DNA of 64,000 nt, from assembly GCA_003170275.1 (NCBI GenBank), contig PNAM01000055.1, forward strand, positions 105,909 through 169,908. The letters are read 5' to 3'. Below, piece after piece: positions 1-7,796 of the stretch. The notes beneath the pieces are model-generated. The model was given only the letters and a program-made list of their open reading frames with translations, was not told where the DNA came from and did no database searches. The translations under genes and the position numbers were made by a program. The DNA is from Myxococcales bacterium (GTDB taxonomy: Bacteria; Myxococcota_A; Polyangia; Palsa-1104). Each line of letters opens with the position of its first letter. Position 1 is the first letter of the stretch.

Positions 1-1691
1 GTGCTCGCGCCGCTCAGGATCATGTTCTGGCCCACGTCGGTGAGCCGCATCCCGACCAGACCGTTGATTCGCTGGCTGCCCGCGGCCGCGCCGGCGATGG
101 TCCCGGCGGCCGCCGCTCCCTTGGTCTTGCTGGGGTCCGGCGTGTAGATCTCGATCCCGTCGACGTACGGCAACACGTCGGTGCTCTGAAACCCGGGCGC
201 CGCCGGATCGACCAGGATCTGCCCGCCGGGATTGTTGCAGCCGAGGTTGTACACGCAACGCGCCGCGGTGCAGACATAGTTGGCGGGGCAGACCGCCGCG
301 CCGCCGCACGTGCACGACTTGGCCGGTCCGAGGTTGGTGGTCGCCGAGTCGATGTTCTTGCACTGCCCGGCCACCGCACCCGAGCAATCCCCGTCGACCA
401 AACAGGTCTGCGGCGTCGCGCACAACGCGTTGCCCGCCGCCACGCCGGTGCCGCACGCGCCGGCGTAGCCGCCATAGCTCACCGGCAGGGTGATCTTGTT
501 TTCACAAAGGCCGTCGTCGCGCGTCGACGTGCCGGAGTAGGTGAACGTGTCGCACAGGTTGGGATCGAACATGCAGACCTTGCTGCCCACCGGGCCGACG
601 CAGAACTCGTTGGAGTTGCACTGCCCGTCGGTGGTGCACGCGCAACGTCCAATGTTCGCGCCTGCCAGGTTGCAGGTGCCCGATGCGCACTGGGCATTGG
701 CCGTGCACTGGCACAGCCCGCCGATGCAGCTGTTGGACGCGCACTGCGAGCCGGCAGAGCAGCCGCAGTGCAGGGTGTTTCCGTTGCAGTTGTTCGACGC
801 GCAGCTGTTGTTGGACGTGCAAGCGCAGAACGTGCCCTGGCAAAGCCCCGCGAAGCTGCCGCCGGCGCTGCCGCCGCCCAGGCACTGGTTGCTGTTGCTG
901 CAGTTGCACCAGCCGGTCGCGACGTTGCAGCTGTTCGAGCGGCAGTTGGCGTTCGCGGTGCACTTGCACTGACCGGTGGGGATGTTGCAGCTTCCCGACG
1001 AGCACTGGCCGTTGGCGGTGCAGTTGCACTGCCCGGTGACGGCGTTGCAGCTTCCCGAGGTGCACTGGCCGTTGGCGCTGCACAGGCACTCGCCGGTCGA
1101 GGTGTTGCAAAGGTTCGACGCGCACTGCGCGTTGGCGCTGCACAAGCAACGGCCGCTCGTGACGTTGCACGCGCCCGACGTGCACTGGCCGTTGTTGAGG
1201 CACGGGTTGGTGCCGGTGGCGAGCGGGTTCGCGTTGGGCCACACGTCGCCGTTGTAGTTGACGTTGAGCGCGGTCGTCGGCGCGCCGACGTTGGTGAACG
1301 CACAGTTCATTCCGGTGTAGCGCTCGAGGCCCCAGTCGATGTCACCCGAGCCGTTGACCACGTTGGTGACGGCCGCCTTGGCGTTGAACATGCGGCTCTT
1401 GTTCACGTCGTAGGTCGGTGCTGCCGTGCAGGCGTTCGCCGTGGCGTAGCCCGGGTACAAGCTGAACTGCCCGTCGGCCGGCCCGCGAGTGAGCACGCCG
1501 TCGGTGTAGGAAGTCGACTGGTCGGCGCCGGTGTCGCCGTTGTCGATCATGTGCTCGGTCATCGAGCCCGACGTGTCGACCATCAGGATGACGCGCGGCT
1601 TGATCTGCGTCTGCGCGTTGGCCGACGAGAACAGCCCGAGGACGACCGTCGCTGCGAGGGACGCAGCGGCACCTCTGATCCCTACGAACAT
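1..1691 (-). CDS. VWA-domain secreted protein with Cys-rich repeats (C-terminus cut by window edge)
   Basis: The frame is open from the ATG at 1691 to the window edge, giving about 563 residues with no stop. The first 25 residues look like a signal peptide ending near SSANA. A von Willebrand A domain follows immediately, with the MIDAS motif DTSGS. After it comes a run of about nine Cys-rich units of roughly 20 residues with the pattern C-x-C-x(3)-x-Q-C-x(4)-C-N, for example CTSGACN and CASNLCN. More Cys pairs follow. Proteins like this are typical of myxobacterial secretomes, and the binding partner is unknown. The many antisense frames opposite the repeats are composition artefacts. The VWA call is firm and the function is not known. 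Confidence 0.85.
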   Translation of the reverse strand, partial: MFVGIRGAAASLAATVVLGLFSSANAQTQIKPRVILMVDTSGSMTEHMIDNGDTGADQSTSYTDGVLTRGPADGQFSLYPGYATANACTAAPTYDVNKSRMFNAKAAVTNVVNGSGDIDWGLERYTGMNCAFTNVGAPTTALNVNYNGDVWPNANPLATGTNPCLNNGQCTSGACNVTSGRCLCSANAQCASNLCNTSTGECLCSANGQCTSGSCNAVTGQCNCTANGQCSSGSCNIPTGQCKCTANANCRSNSCNVATGWCNCSNSNQCLGGGSAGGSFAGLCQGTFCACTSNNSCASNNCNGNTLHCGCSAGSQCASNSCIGGLCQCTANAQCASGTCNLAGANIGRCACTTDGQCNSNEFCVGPVGSKVCMFDPNLCDTFTYSGTSTRDDGLCENKITLPVSYGGYAGACGTGVAAGNALCATPQTCLVDGDCSGAVAGQCKNIDSATTNLGPAKSCTCGGAAVCPANYVCTAARCVYNLGCNNPGGQILVDPAAPGFQSTDVLPYVDGIEIYTPDPSKTKGAAAAGTIAGAAAGSQRINGLVGMRLTDVGQNMILSGAS

Positions 1692-1709
1692 GCGCACCCC
1701 TATCTCCCC

Positions 1710-1715
1710 ATCATA
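1710..1715 (-). promoter_or_regulatory. Candidate -10 element for the VWA gene
   Basis: TATGAT (5 of 6 to TATAAT) lies 18 bp upstream of the ATG at 1691, with a purine-rich GGGG stretch in the short leader. I see no convincing -35 box at 16-18 bp, so the call is weak. Confidence 0.3.
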
Positions 1716-1781
1716 CTAGACGGACAGAAAGTTTCGGTAGCTATCTTACGGTCGATACGGTGGTAGATGTGGGGGCGCGTC

Positions 1782-2561
1782 CTACTTCTTCAATCGTTGC
1801 AGGGGCCATAGGCTGGACGTGAAGAAATTGTGCGGGAACGACTCGACGCCCGGGAACCCGAGCTTGCGCGGCGGCCCGTCGGGAACGTGCGCGGTGCCGA
1901 ACAGGTAATCCCAGCAGCTGAAGATGATCCCGAAGTTCCTGGCCTTGCCGGGGGGCGCGTCGTAGTCGTGGTGCCACAGGTGCATGCGCGGGTTGTTGAC
2001 CAGGTAGCGCCACGGTCCGTGCCCGAGGTCGAGGTTGGCGTGGTTCAGATGCCCGATCAGCGTGCCGACGATCGCGTGCGTCAGCGCGGCGGTGGCGGAA
2101 AAGCCGAAGAACGCCAGCGGCAGGTACTGCAGCGTCTTGTAGATTACCGCCTCCATCCAGTGAAAGCGGAACGAGACGATCCAGTCCATTTCTCCGTCGA
2201 CCACCGAGTGGTGGACCTTGTGGAACTCCCACAGCCACGAGACGCGGTGCAAGAGGTTGTGGATGCACCACTGCGCAAAGTCCATCACTAGCAGCACCGT
2301 CGCGACCTGCAGCCACAGCGGCCAGTGCGCAGCGACGTTGCGATACAGGTGCGGGCCGAGCACGCGATCGATGGGCGGCAGGATCCACTTGGTCGACAGC
2401 AGGTACAGCCCGACACCGAGGAAGTGTCCATTGAACACCAGCATCACCAGATCGGTCCACAGCGTCGGGCGCAGCTGGCGCTGCTCGGGCCTGCGCGGCG
2501 CGAAGGCCTCGAGCGCGGCGACCAGGAGCGAGCAGATCGCCAGCGCGATCGGATAGATCAT
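1782..2561 (-). CDS. Sterol desaturase / fatty acid hydroxylase family membrane protein
   Basis: 259 residues. The integral membrane diiron hydroxylase family is recognised by its histidine boxes: HNLLHR, HKVHHS, HLNHA and HLWHH, in the usual order between hydrophobic segments. The family hydroxylates or desaturates sterols, fatty acids or carotenoids at the membrane; the substrate here is unknown. The ATG at 2561 overlaps the stop of the rhodanese gene (ATGA), so it is the last gene of the operon starting at 5096. Its link to sulfur redox genes is by position only. Confidence 0.88.
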   Translation of the reverse strand: MIYPIALAICSLLVAALEAFAPRRPEQRQLRPTLWTDLVMLVFNGHFLGVGLYLLSTKWILPPIDRVLGPHLYRNVAAHWPLWLQVATVLLVMDFAQWCIHNLLHRVSWLWEFHKVHHSVVDGEMDWIVSFRFHWMEAVIYKTLQYLPLAFFGFSATAALTHAIVGTLIGHLNHANLDLGHGPWRYLVNNPRMHLWHHDYDAPPGKARNFGIIFSCWDYLFGTAHVPDGPPRKLGFPGVESFPHNFFTSSLWPLQRLKK

Positions 2562-3433
2562 CGCGGCTGGTCGCCGTTCAGCTTGGGCATCGCCGGATCG
2601 TTGCCCCACTCGGCCCACGAGCCGGCGTAGTTGCCCACCTTGGGATAGCCGAGCAGGCGCAGCGCCCAGTAGCTCACCGACGAGCGCTGGCCGGTCTGGC
2701 AGTGGGTGATCACCTGCTTGTCCGGGGTGATGCCGTGCTCGGTGTACAGGGCGCGCAGCGCATCGGGGTCCTTGAGCTTGTCGCCGGCGAAGTTCAGCTT
2801 CCAGTCGATGTTGATCGCCCCCGGCATGTGTCCGCCCTGCTTGGCCTTGACCAGGTCGCCGCGGTATTCGGCCGCCGAGCGCACGTCGAGCACCGCCGAG
2901 GACGAGTGACCGAGCGCGATCGCGCAGGACTGTTTGTCTTGCAGGCGCGACTCGGTCGTCGTGGCCTGGAAGGCGGCGGCGGCGACCGGCGGCGCGTCCT
3001 TCGAGAGCGCCCCGCCCACCGCGCGCCACGCGGCCAGCCCACCGTCGAGCACCGCCGCGTCGGGATGGCCGGCGTACTCGAGCGTCCAGAACAGCCGCGG
3101 CCCTTCGGTCTCGCCGCCGACGTCGTAGGTGATCACCTTGCGATCGGTCGGCACACCGCGCGACGCCAACAGGTGCTGCAGCGCCTCGCCGCGCAGCGGG
3201 TAGTTCTTCGCGCCCACCGGATCGAAAGTGTCGCCGACCGGCAGCGAGATCGCGCCGGGGATGTGCCCGGCGTCGTACTCGGCGCGCGGGCGCCCGTCGA
3301 AGACGCGCAGCCCTGGATCGCCCAGGTGGTCGCGCAGCCACTCGGCGGTGACGCGCAGGCCCGGGTTGGCGAACGGCTTGTGCCCGTCGCTGCACGCGCC
3401 GCACCACAAGAGCGCCAGGAGCGCGTACCTCAC
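2558..3433 (-). CDS. Two-domain rhodanese (sulfurtransferase), probable lipoprotein
   Basis: 291 residues from a GTG start that overlaps the upstream stop (GTGA at 3430-3433). The N-terminus is short and hydrophobic and ends in CGAC, a plausible lipobox. Two rhodanese domains follow (about 25-145 and 175-285). The C-terminal domain has the active-site loop CQTGQR with Cys245. In the N-terminal domain the equivalent position is Asp104 (YDVGGE), so that half is structural, as in other tandem rhodaneses. These enzymes move sulfane sulfur from thiosulfate or mercaptopyruvate to an acceptor such as cyanide or a thiol, and thiosulfate transfer yields sulfite, which fits the sulfite-oxidase-like gene upstream. 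Confidence 0.87.
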   Translation of the reverse strand: MRYALLALLWCGACSDGHKPFANPGLRVTAEWLRDHLGDPGLRVFDGRPRAEYDAGHIPGAISLPVGDTFDPVGAKNYPLRGEALQHLLASRGVPTDRKVITYDVGGETEGPRLFWTLEYAGHPDAAVLDGGLAAWRAVGGALSKDAPPVAAAAFQATTTESRLQDKQSCAIALGHSSSAVLDVRSAAEYRGDLVKAKQGGHMPGAINIDWKLNFAGDKLKDPDALRALYTEHGITPDKQVITHCQTGQRSSVSYWALRLLGYPKVGNYAGSWAEWGNDPAMPKLNGDQPR

Positions 3434-3981
3434 AGCGTCCTCACGTACGCCAACAGCGCGGCGAAGTCGGCGCGCGACAGCGTAGAGAACGCCGGCATGC
3501 GCCCGCGCCCAACGCGCACGGGTTGGACGAACTCGGCCGCGCGCCACGAGAGCAGCCGATCGGCCAGGTTCATGCCGGTCGGCGAGCCGTGCCCGTCGGC
3601 GCCGTGACACGACGCGCACGCCTGCGCGTACAGCGCCTTGCCCTTCTTCTGTGAGCCACCCTTGTACGGCCCGTCGGGCAGCGGACCAAACGCCGCCTCG
3701 GCGTCGGCCGTCGTCAGGCGCGGCGGCACGTACGCCGGCTGCTCGAGGTTGTAGTGCGCCGCCAGCCAGGCCACCAGCGGCTCGACGTTCTCCGGCTCGA
3801 CGGGCGCGCCCCACCCGATCATCTTCTTCACCACCGCCGCCCATTGCTTCGGCGTGAGCCGCTGCTGCGCGAGCATCTCGTCCGAGTGGCACTGGAGGCA
3901 ATTGTTGACCACCAGCGCGTTGGTCGGCTCGGCCCACGCCGAAGACGGAAGCAACAGCAGCATCGCGATCACGGCCTTCAC
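3430..3981 (-). CDS. Dihaem cytochrome c (SorB-like electron acceptor)
   Basis: 183 residues with a signal peptide (about 1-17, ending AWA). Two c-type haem sites are visible: CLQCH (28-32) and CASCH (122-126). Met162 in the segment GRMPAF is a likely axial ligand for the second haem. The GTG start overlaps the stop of the molybdoenzyme gene (GTGA at 3978-3981) and its own stop overlaps the rhodanese start. A periplasmic cytochrome beside a sulfite-oxidase-family enzyme is the SorA-SorB arrangement. Known SorB proteins are usually monohaem, so the second haem is a difference. Confidence 0.88.
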   Translation of the reverse strand: MKAVIAMLLLLPSSAWAEPTNALVVNNCLQCHSDEMLAQQRLTPKQWAAVVKKMIGWGAPVEPENVEPLVAWLAAHYNLEQPAYVPPRLTTADAEAAFGPLPDGPYKGGSQKKGKALYAQACASCHGADGHGSPTGMNLADRLLSWRAAEFVQPVRVGRGRMPAFSTLSRADFAALLAYVRTL

Positions 3982-5096
3982 GCGGTCACCGTCCAGGAAA
4001 CCGCGTGCCATGCGTTCCACAGATAGCCGCTCGGGTTCCACTGTGCCTTCTCCGGCTGCGCTGCGCCGCTCTGGTCGGTCGCGCGCGCGACGGCGTGCAG
4101 GGTCCCCGGCTGCGCGGCGTCGAACCGGTGACGGAACACCTGCCAGCGCCCCAGCCCGGGCTCCCCCTCGAGCGCCGCCTCGGTCCAGCGCTTGCCGCCG
4201 TCGAGGCTCACCTCGACCTTGGCGATCGCCGCCGCGCCCGAGAACGCCACGCCGACCACCTCTTGCGGCCCGACCTTGGCGACCCCGCCGTCGCTGGGCC
4301 GCCCGATGATCGACTTGACCGGCAGGGTGGTGAGCGACACGGTATCGGCCGGCGGCACCACCGTCCCCGGCGCGACCGGCGACTTCGGCACGCGATAGCC
4401 GGTCTGCATGTAGAACCCCTCGGCCTCGTCCTTCTGCACGCGCAGCGCGCTGAGCCACTTGACCCAGTGGTTGCCGGTCCAGCCCGGCACCACCAGCCGC
4501 AACGGCGCGCCGTGGGCGAGGCCGAGCGGCTCGCCGTTCATGCGGTACGCGACCAGCGTGGTCGGGTCGAGTGCGCGGGCGAGCGGCATCCCGCGCACGT
4601 AGCGCGGCACCGCCGGCTTGGGCGGCAGGTCGGCGCCGACGATGCGCAGGTGCGCCGCGCCCGCCTGGACGCCTACGCGCTCGAGGAGATCCTTGAGCCG
4701 GACGCCGGTCCAGGTCGCCTGGCCCATCGCGCCGTGCTCCCACTGCACGCCCGGCACGCGCGGCTGCGAGAGCGCGCGCCCGTTGCCGGAGCACTGCAAG
4801 ACGCCGGTCAGCGTCACCTCTTCGAAGGTCTTCAGATCGGCGGCGCCGAGCTCGAGCGGCTTGTCGACTAGCCCGTCGATCGTCAGCCGCCGATCCGGTC
4901 GCAGCGCCGGCGGACCGAAATGGCTGCGCACGAAGAACACCGGCGTCGGCGTGATCAGCCGATCGAAGTACTCCGTCGGCGTCGCCCAATCCTGCGGGCG
5001 CGCCATGTGCGCGAGCAAGGTCTCGCCGCCAAATCCCAGCCGCGGCCACGCCAGGGCCAGCGCCCCGAGGCCGAGAAACTCGCGCCGCCTGATCAT
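3978..5096 (-). CDS. Sulfite-oxidase family molybdopterin oxidoreductase (SorA-like), Tat-exported
   Basis: 372 residues. The N-terminus RRREFLGLG is a twin-arginine signal followed by a hydrophobic stretch. The molybdopterin domain (about 45-265) carries FVRSHFGPP, the Mo-ligand Cys102 in LQCSGNGR, and WTGNHWVKWL, as in sulfite oxidases. The C-terminal immunoglobulin-like dimerisation domain (about 275-370) includes VEVSLDGGKRW. The predicted reaction is sulfite to sulfate in the periplasm, passing electrons to the cytochrome encoded next. It is first in a four-gene operon ending at 1782. A methionine-sulfoxide reductase (YedY-like) role is less likely because the dimerisation domain is present. 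Confidence 0.9.
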   Translation of the reverse strand: MIRRREFLGLGALALAWPRLGFGGETLLAHMARPQDWATPTEYFDRLITPTPVFFVRSHFGPPALRPDRRLTIDGLVDKPLELGAADLKTFEEVTLTGVLQCSGNGRALSQPRVPGVQWEHGAMGQATWTGVRLKDLLERVGVQAGAAHLRIVGADLPPKPAVPRYVRGMPLARALDPTTLVAYRMNGEPLGLAHGAPLRLVVPGWTGNHWVKWLSALRVQKDEAEGFYMQTGYRVPKSPVAPGTVVPPADTVSLTTLPVKSIIGRPSDGGVAKVGPQEVVGVAFSGAAAIAKVEVSLDGGKRWTEAALEGEPGLGRWQVFRHRFDAAQPGTLHAVARATDQSGAAQPEKAQWNPSGYLWNAWHAVSWTVTA

Positions 5097-5130
5097 GGCC
5101 GGCGAATATAGGCGGGCGCGCGGGGCGAGT

Positions 5131-5646
5131 CTAGAACTGCACGCCGAGCCCGCGGCCGGTGAATGCGAGCTGGCGCTTCCGGCCGGCGCGCAGCTCGGTC
5201 CTGTGGGTCGCCGCGCCGACGATGGCCATGGTGATGCCGGCGGCCTGCGCCGCGAAATCGAGCACCAGACCGACGTAGGTCACCGTCGAAATCAGCGTCG
5301 AGGCCTGCGCGATCTGGTCGTTCATCTGCTTGTCGATCGCCGCGTTGCCGGTGGTCACCGCCGGTCCCTGATAGCCGTACTTGTCCCCGCACTGAATGAG
5401 CGGCCCGAGCAGCGGGATCAACGAGATGCCGCTCGGATCGTGGTGAAAGCCGTAGGTCACGCCCGCGTCGGCGACATAGGCCAGCGAGAACATCACCAGC
5501 CCGCCGGACATCAGGCCGTAGCGTCGCGAGTGGGTCTCGACGATCTCTTGCTGGCCGGCGTCGGGCGGCGCGACCTCGAGCGGCGGCATGGCGTACGTGC
5601 AAACGGAAGTGAGCAGGATCCCGACGATCATCGACGTGCGTGTCAC
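5131..5646 (-). CDS. Hypothetical membrane protein
   Basis: 171 residues, family not recognised. The N-terminus (about 1-19) is a signal-like hydrophobic segment. A hydrophobic helix (about 45-68) and two more (about 115-145) suggest a small membrane protein. Basic residues cluster in the last 25 positions. The gene is monocistronic between the sulfite-oxidase-like gene and the diiron protein gene, and its neighbours suggest no role. Confidence 0.6.
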   Translation of the reverse strand: MTRTSMIVGILLTSVCTYAMPPLEVAPPDAGQQEIVETHSRRYGLMSGGLVMFSLAYVADAGVTYGFHHDPSGISLIPLLGPLIQCGDKYGYQGPAVTTGNAAIDKQMNDQIAQASTLISTVTYVGLVLDFAAQAAGITMAIVGAATHRTELRAGRKRQLAFTGRGLGVQF

Positions 5647-5776
5647 GTCTGTGTGTTGAGCAATGCGGAGGCCACATTCACGCCGTGGCGGTTCGCGGAG
5701 TTAGCGCGCGGCGCTGCGCGGATTCCGGAAATCGGACGGGGACTCTCCCCCTCACCCTTCCCTCAGTCGGCGCGCG

Positions 5777-6529
5777 CTACCCCGCGTAGCCCTCGGCCCG
5801 GCGCACGTCCACGCCGTCGAGCGACAGGTTCAACCCGCCCGCCGGCTCGTCGATCCCGATGCGCGCCATCGGCGGAAACTCGAGCCCGCAGGCCTTCACC
5901 GCCGGCTTGATGTCGTCGCAGAAATCCTGCATCACCGGCCCCGGATCGCGCTTGCGCAAGCCGACGCCGATCGCGTACTGCGCGCCGTCGCTGCTCGGCC
6001 GTCCGAACGAGAGCAGCCCCTGCCGCAGCCACTTCTCGAACACCGCCTGCTTGCCGTCCTCGAACGCGCCGGTCGCGGTCAGCTCGACGACGATGCGCTC
6101 GCCGAGCGCCTGGTGGCCCTTCTCTTCCTTGATGATCTTCTCGATGGTCTTGCGGTAGGGCAGGAACGAGCACTCCTCGTATTCCTTGAGCTGCCAAAAG
6201 CCGCCGCGGTCGTAAAGGAACTGCGCCATCGCCAGCTCGTACCAGCTGGTGGCGAACTCGATCGGCCTCTTGAGCAGCCGCTCGTGCACCGCCGGCTCGA
6301 CGCTCTCGCCGGTGACCTCGGCGTACATCTTGACCACGTCTTCGTAGTGCTCCATCTCCTCGCGGATGTGCCAGCTCATGAACTTGAGCCAGCGCAGCTC
6401 GGGCACGTACTGCAGCCCGAAGCCGAACATCTGCGCGGCGGCCAGCTCGCGATAGGCCTGCGACTGCATCATCTGCACGAGCGTCTGGTAATAGCGCTCG
6501 TCCAGCTCACTCTTCGACGTGAATTCCAC
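5777..6529 (-). CDS. Phenylacetate-oxygenase-like (PaaA/PaaC) ferritin-like diiron protein
   Basis: 250 residues, mostly helical. Two ExxH diiron motifs are visible: E58-x-x-H61 in REEMEHYED and E136-x-x-H139 in KEEKGHQ, in the positions expected for a four-helix ferritin-like bundle. This matches the phenylacetic acid catabolic (PaaA/PaaC) superfamily. No other paa gene is nearby, so a role in phenylacetyl-CoA epoxidation is not supported. A stand-alone hydroxylase or oxidase is more likely, substrate unknown. Confidence 0.75.
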   Translation of the reverse strand: MEFTSKSELDERYYQTLVQMMQSQAYRELAAAQMFGFGLQYVPELRWLKFMSWHIREEMEHYEDVVKMYAEVTGESVEPAVHERLLKRPIEFATSWYELAMAQFLYDRGGFWQLKEYEECSFLPYRKTIEKIIKEEKGHQALGERIVVELTATGAFEDGKQAVFEKWLRQGLLSFGRPSSDGAQYAIGVGLRKRDPGPVMQDFCDDIKPAVKACGLEFPPMARIGIDEPAGGLNLSLDGVDVRRAEGYAG

Positions 6530-6568
6530 GTCCCTTCGTTACCGCATCGCACGTGCGACGGCAACCCG

Positions 6569-7777
6569 CTACATGTCGCTCATGCCGCAGCAGAAGCTCC
6601 CACAGCAGTAGTCCTGCGCCGCGCAGGTCGTACCGGTGCACACGCAATGGCCCGACACGCAGGTGCCACCCGCTCCGCACGCGTTGCCGCACCCGCCACA
6701 GTTCGCGGGATCGGTGCCGAGGGTCTTGCAGCCCGACTGGCCGCAACATCCGTCGCCCACGACGCACGCCGCGCCCGTCGGGAAGCAGCCAAACCCGCCG
6801 CAGCTCCCGCCCGCCGCGCTTCCGACGATCGCGTTGGCGATCAGATCGAGGGCGCTGTCGAGCGAGCCCTGGCTGTCGCTCGAATAGTACGAATGCGCGT
6901 TGCAAACCGCCCCACTGCACTCCTCGCCGCCGGCCTTGGCCATGCCGTCGAGCCCGATCATCGTCGCGGACGTCAGCGCGCCCAGCCCGATCACGAAGGT
7001 CTTGACCAGCACGCCGGGCCCCGCCGCCTTGGCGATCTCGCTGATGGTGTAGGCGGGCTCGCCCATCCCGTTGGCGCCGCAGTTGGGGTCCCCGTCGGTG
7101 ATGAGGATGATGTAGCTGCCGGTTCGTGCGGGATCGTGGATCTTCGGATCGGTCGAGATCTTGGCGATCGCCTGGCCGGTGTTGGTGCCGCCGCCGGACA
7201 CCACAGCGGCAGCGGCGCTCACCACGGCCGACGCGCTGCCCGCCACCGGCTCGACCAGAATGTCGATTCCAGAATCGCACGAGAGATCTTCCTGAAAGGT
7301 GGCGAAGCCGAACGGAATGCGGCCACCGTAATGGGTCGCCAATCGAGTGATGCCCAGCTTGGCGATGGCCAGCTTGGACGGGCCGGTGCCGCCGCCGCTC
7401 GGCGTGTCGTCCATCGATCCCGAACGATCGAGGAGGATGGTCACCACGCCGCACGCCGTCCCTGCCGTGCCGACCAGATCGAACCCGCTGAGATCGAGCA
7501 CCGGGAGGTCCGACCCGGCCGGGAGGTCCGTCGCGGCCGCGAGATCCACGTCGGGAACCGACAGATCGCTCGGCTCGACGGCGCTCAGGTCCGTTTCGCC
7601 GCCGCAGCCCAGGCACGGGTCGAAGCCGGTGCCGTCGGCGTTGCAGGCTTGCGCGCCCAGGAGGCCACCGGGACAAGCGCACGCCTTCTGGTCGCCCGGC
7701 ACGCACAGGATCGCGACGTTGTTCTTCGTGCATCCGCCGCCGCACAGGAGCGCCGCCAGGATCAGGGTCTTCGACAT
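6569..7777 (-). CDS. VWA-domain lipoprotein with Cys-rich C-terminus
   Basis: 402 residues using the ATG at 7777, which has a GGGGG tract just upstream; an in-frame ATG six codons earlier is less likely. The lipobox LCGGGC is followed by a low-complexity Asp/Leu linker. The VWA domain (about 120-320) has a complete MIDAS start, LDRSGSM. The C-terminal 90 residues are Cys-rich and include NCGGCGNAC, a pattern common in myxobacterial surface proteins. Likely exported and lipid-anchored, with an adhesion or scaffold role inferred from the fold only. Confidence 0.82.
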   Translation of the reverse strand: MSKTLILAALLCGGGCTKNNVAILCVPGDQKACACPGGLLGAQACNADGTGFDPCLGCGGETDLSAVEPSDLSVPDVDLAAATDLPAGSDLPVLDLSGFDLVGTAGTACGVVTILLDRSGSMDDTPSGGGTGPSKLAIAKLGITRLATHYGGRIPFGFATFQEDLSCDSGIDILVEPVAGSASAVVSAAAAVVSGGGTNTGQAIAKISTDPKIHDPARTGSYIILITDGDPNCGANGMGEPAYTISEIAKAAGPGVLVKTFVIGLGALTSATMIGLDGMAKAGGEECSGAVCNAHSYYSSDSQGSLDSALDLIANAIVGSAAGGSCGGFGCFPTGAACVVGDGCCGQSGCKTLGTDPANCGGCGNACGAGGTCVSGHCVCTGTTCAAQDYCCGSFCCGMSDM

Positions 7778-7796
7778 GTTCCCCCGCTCCCGCATG

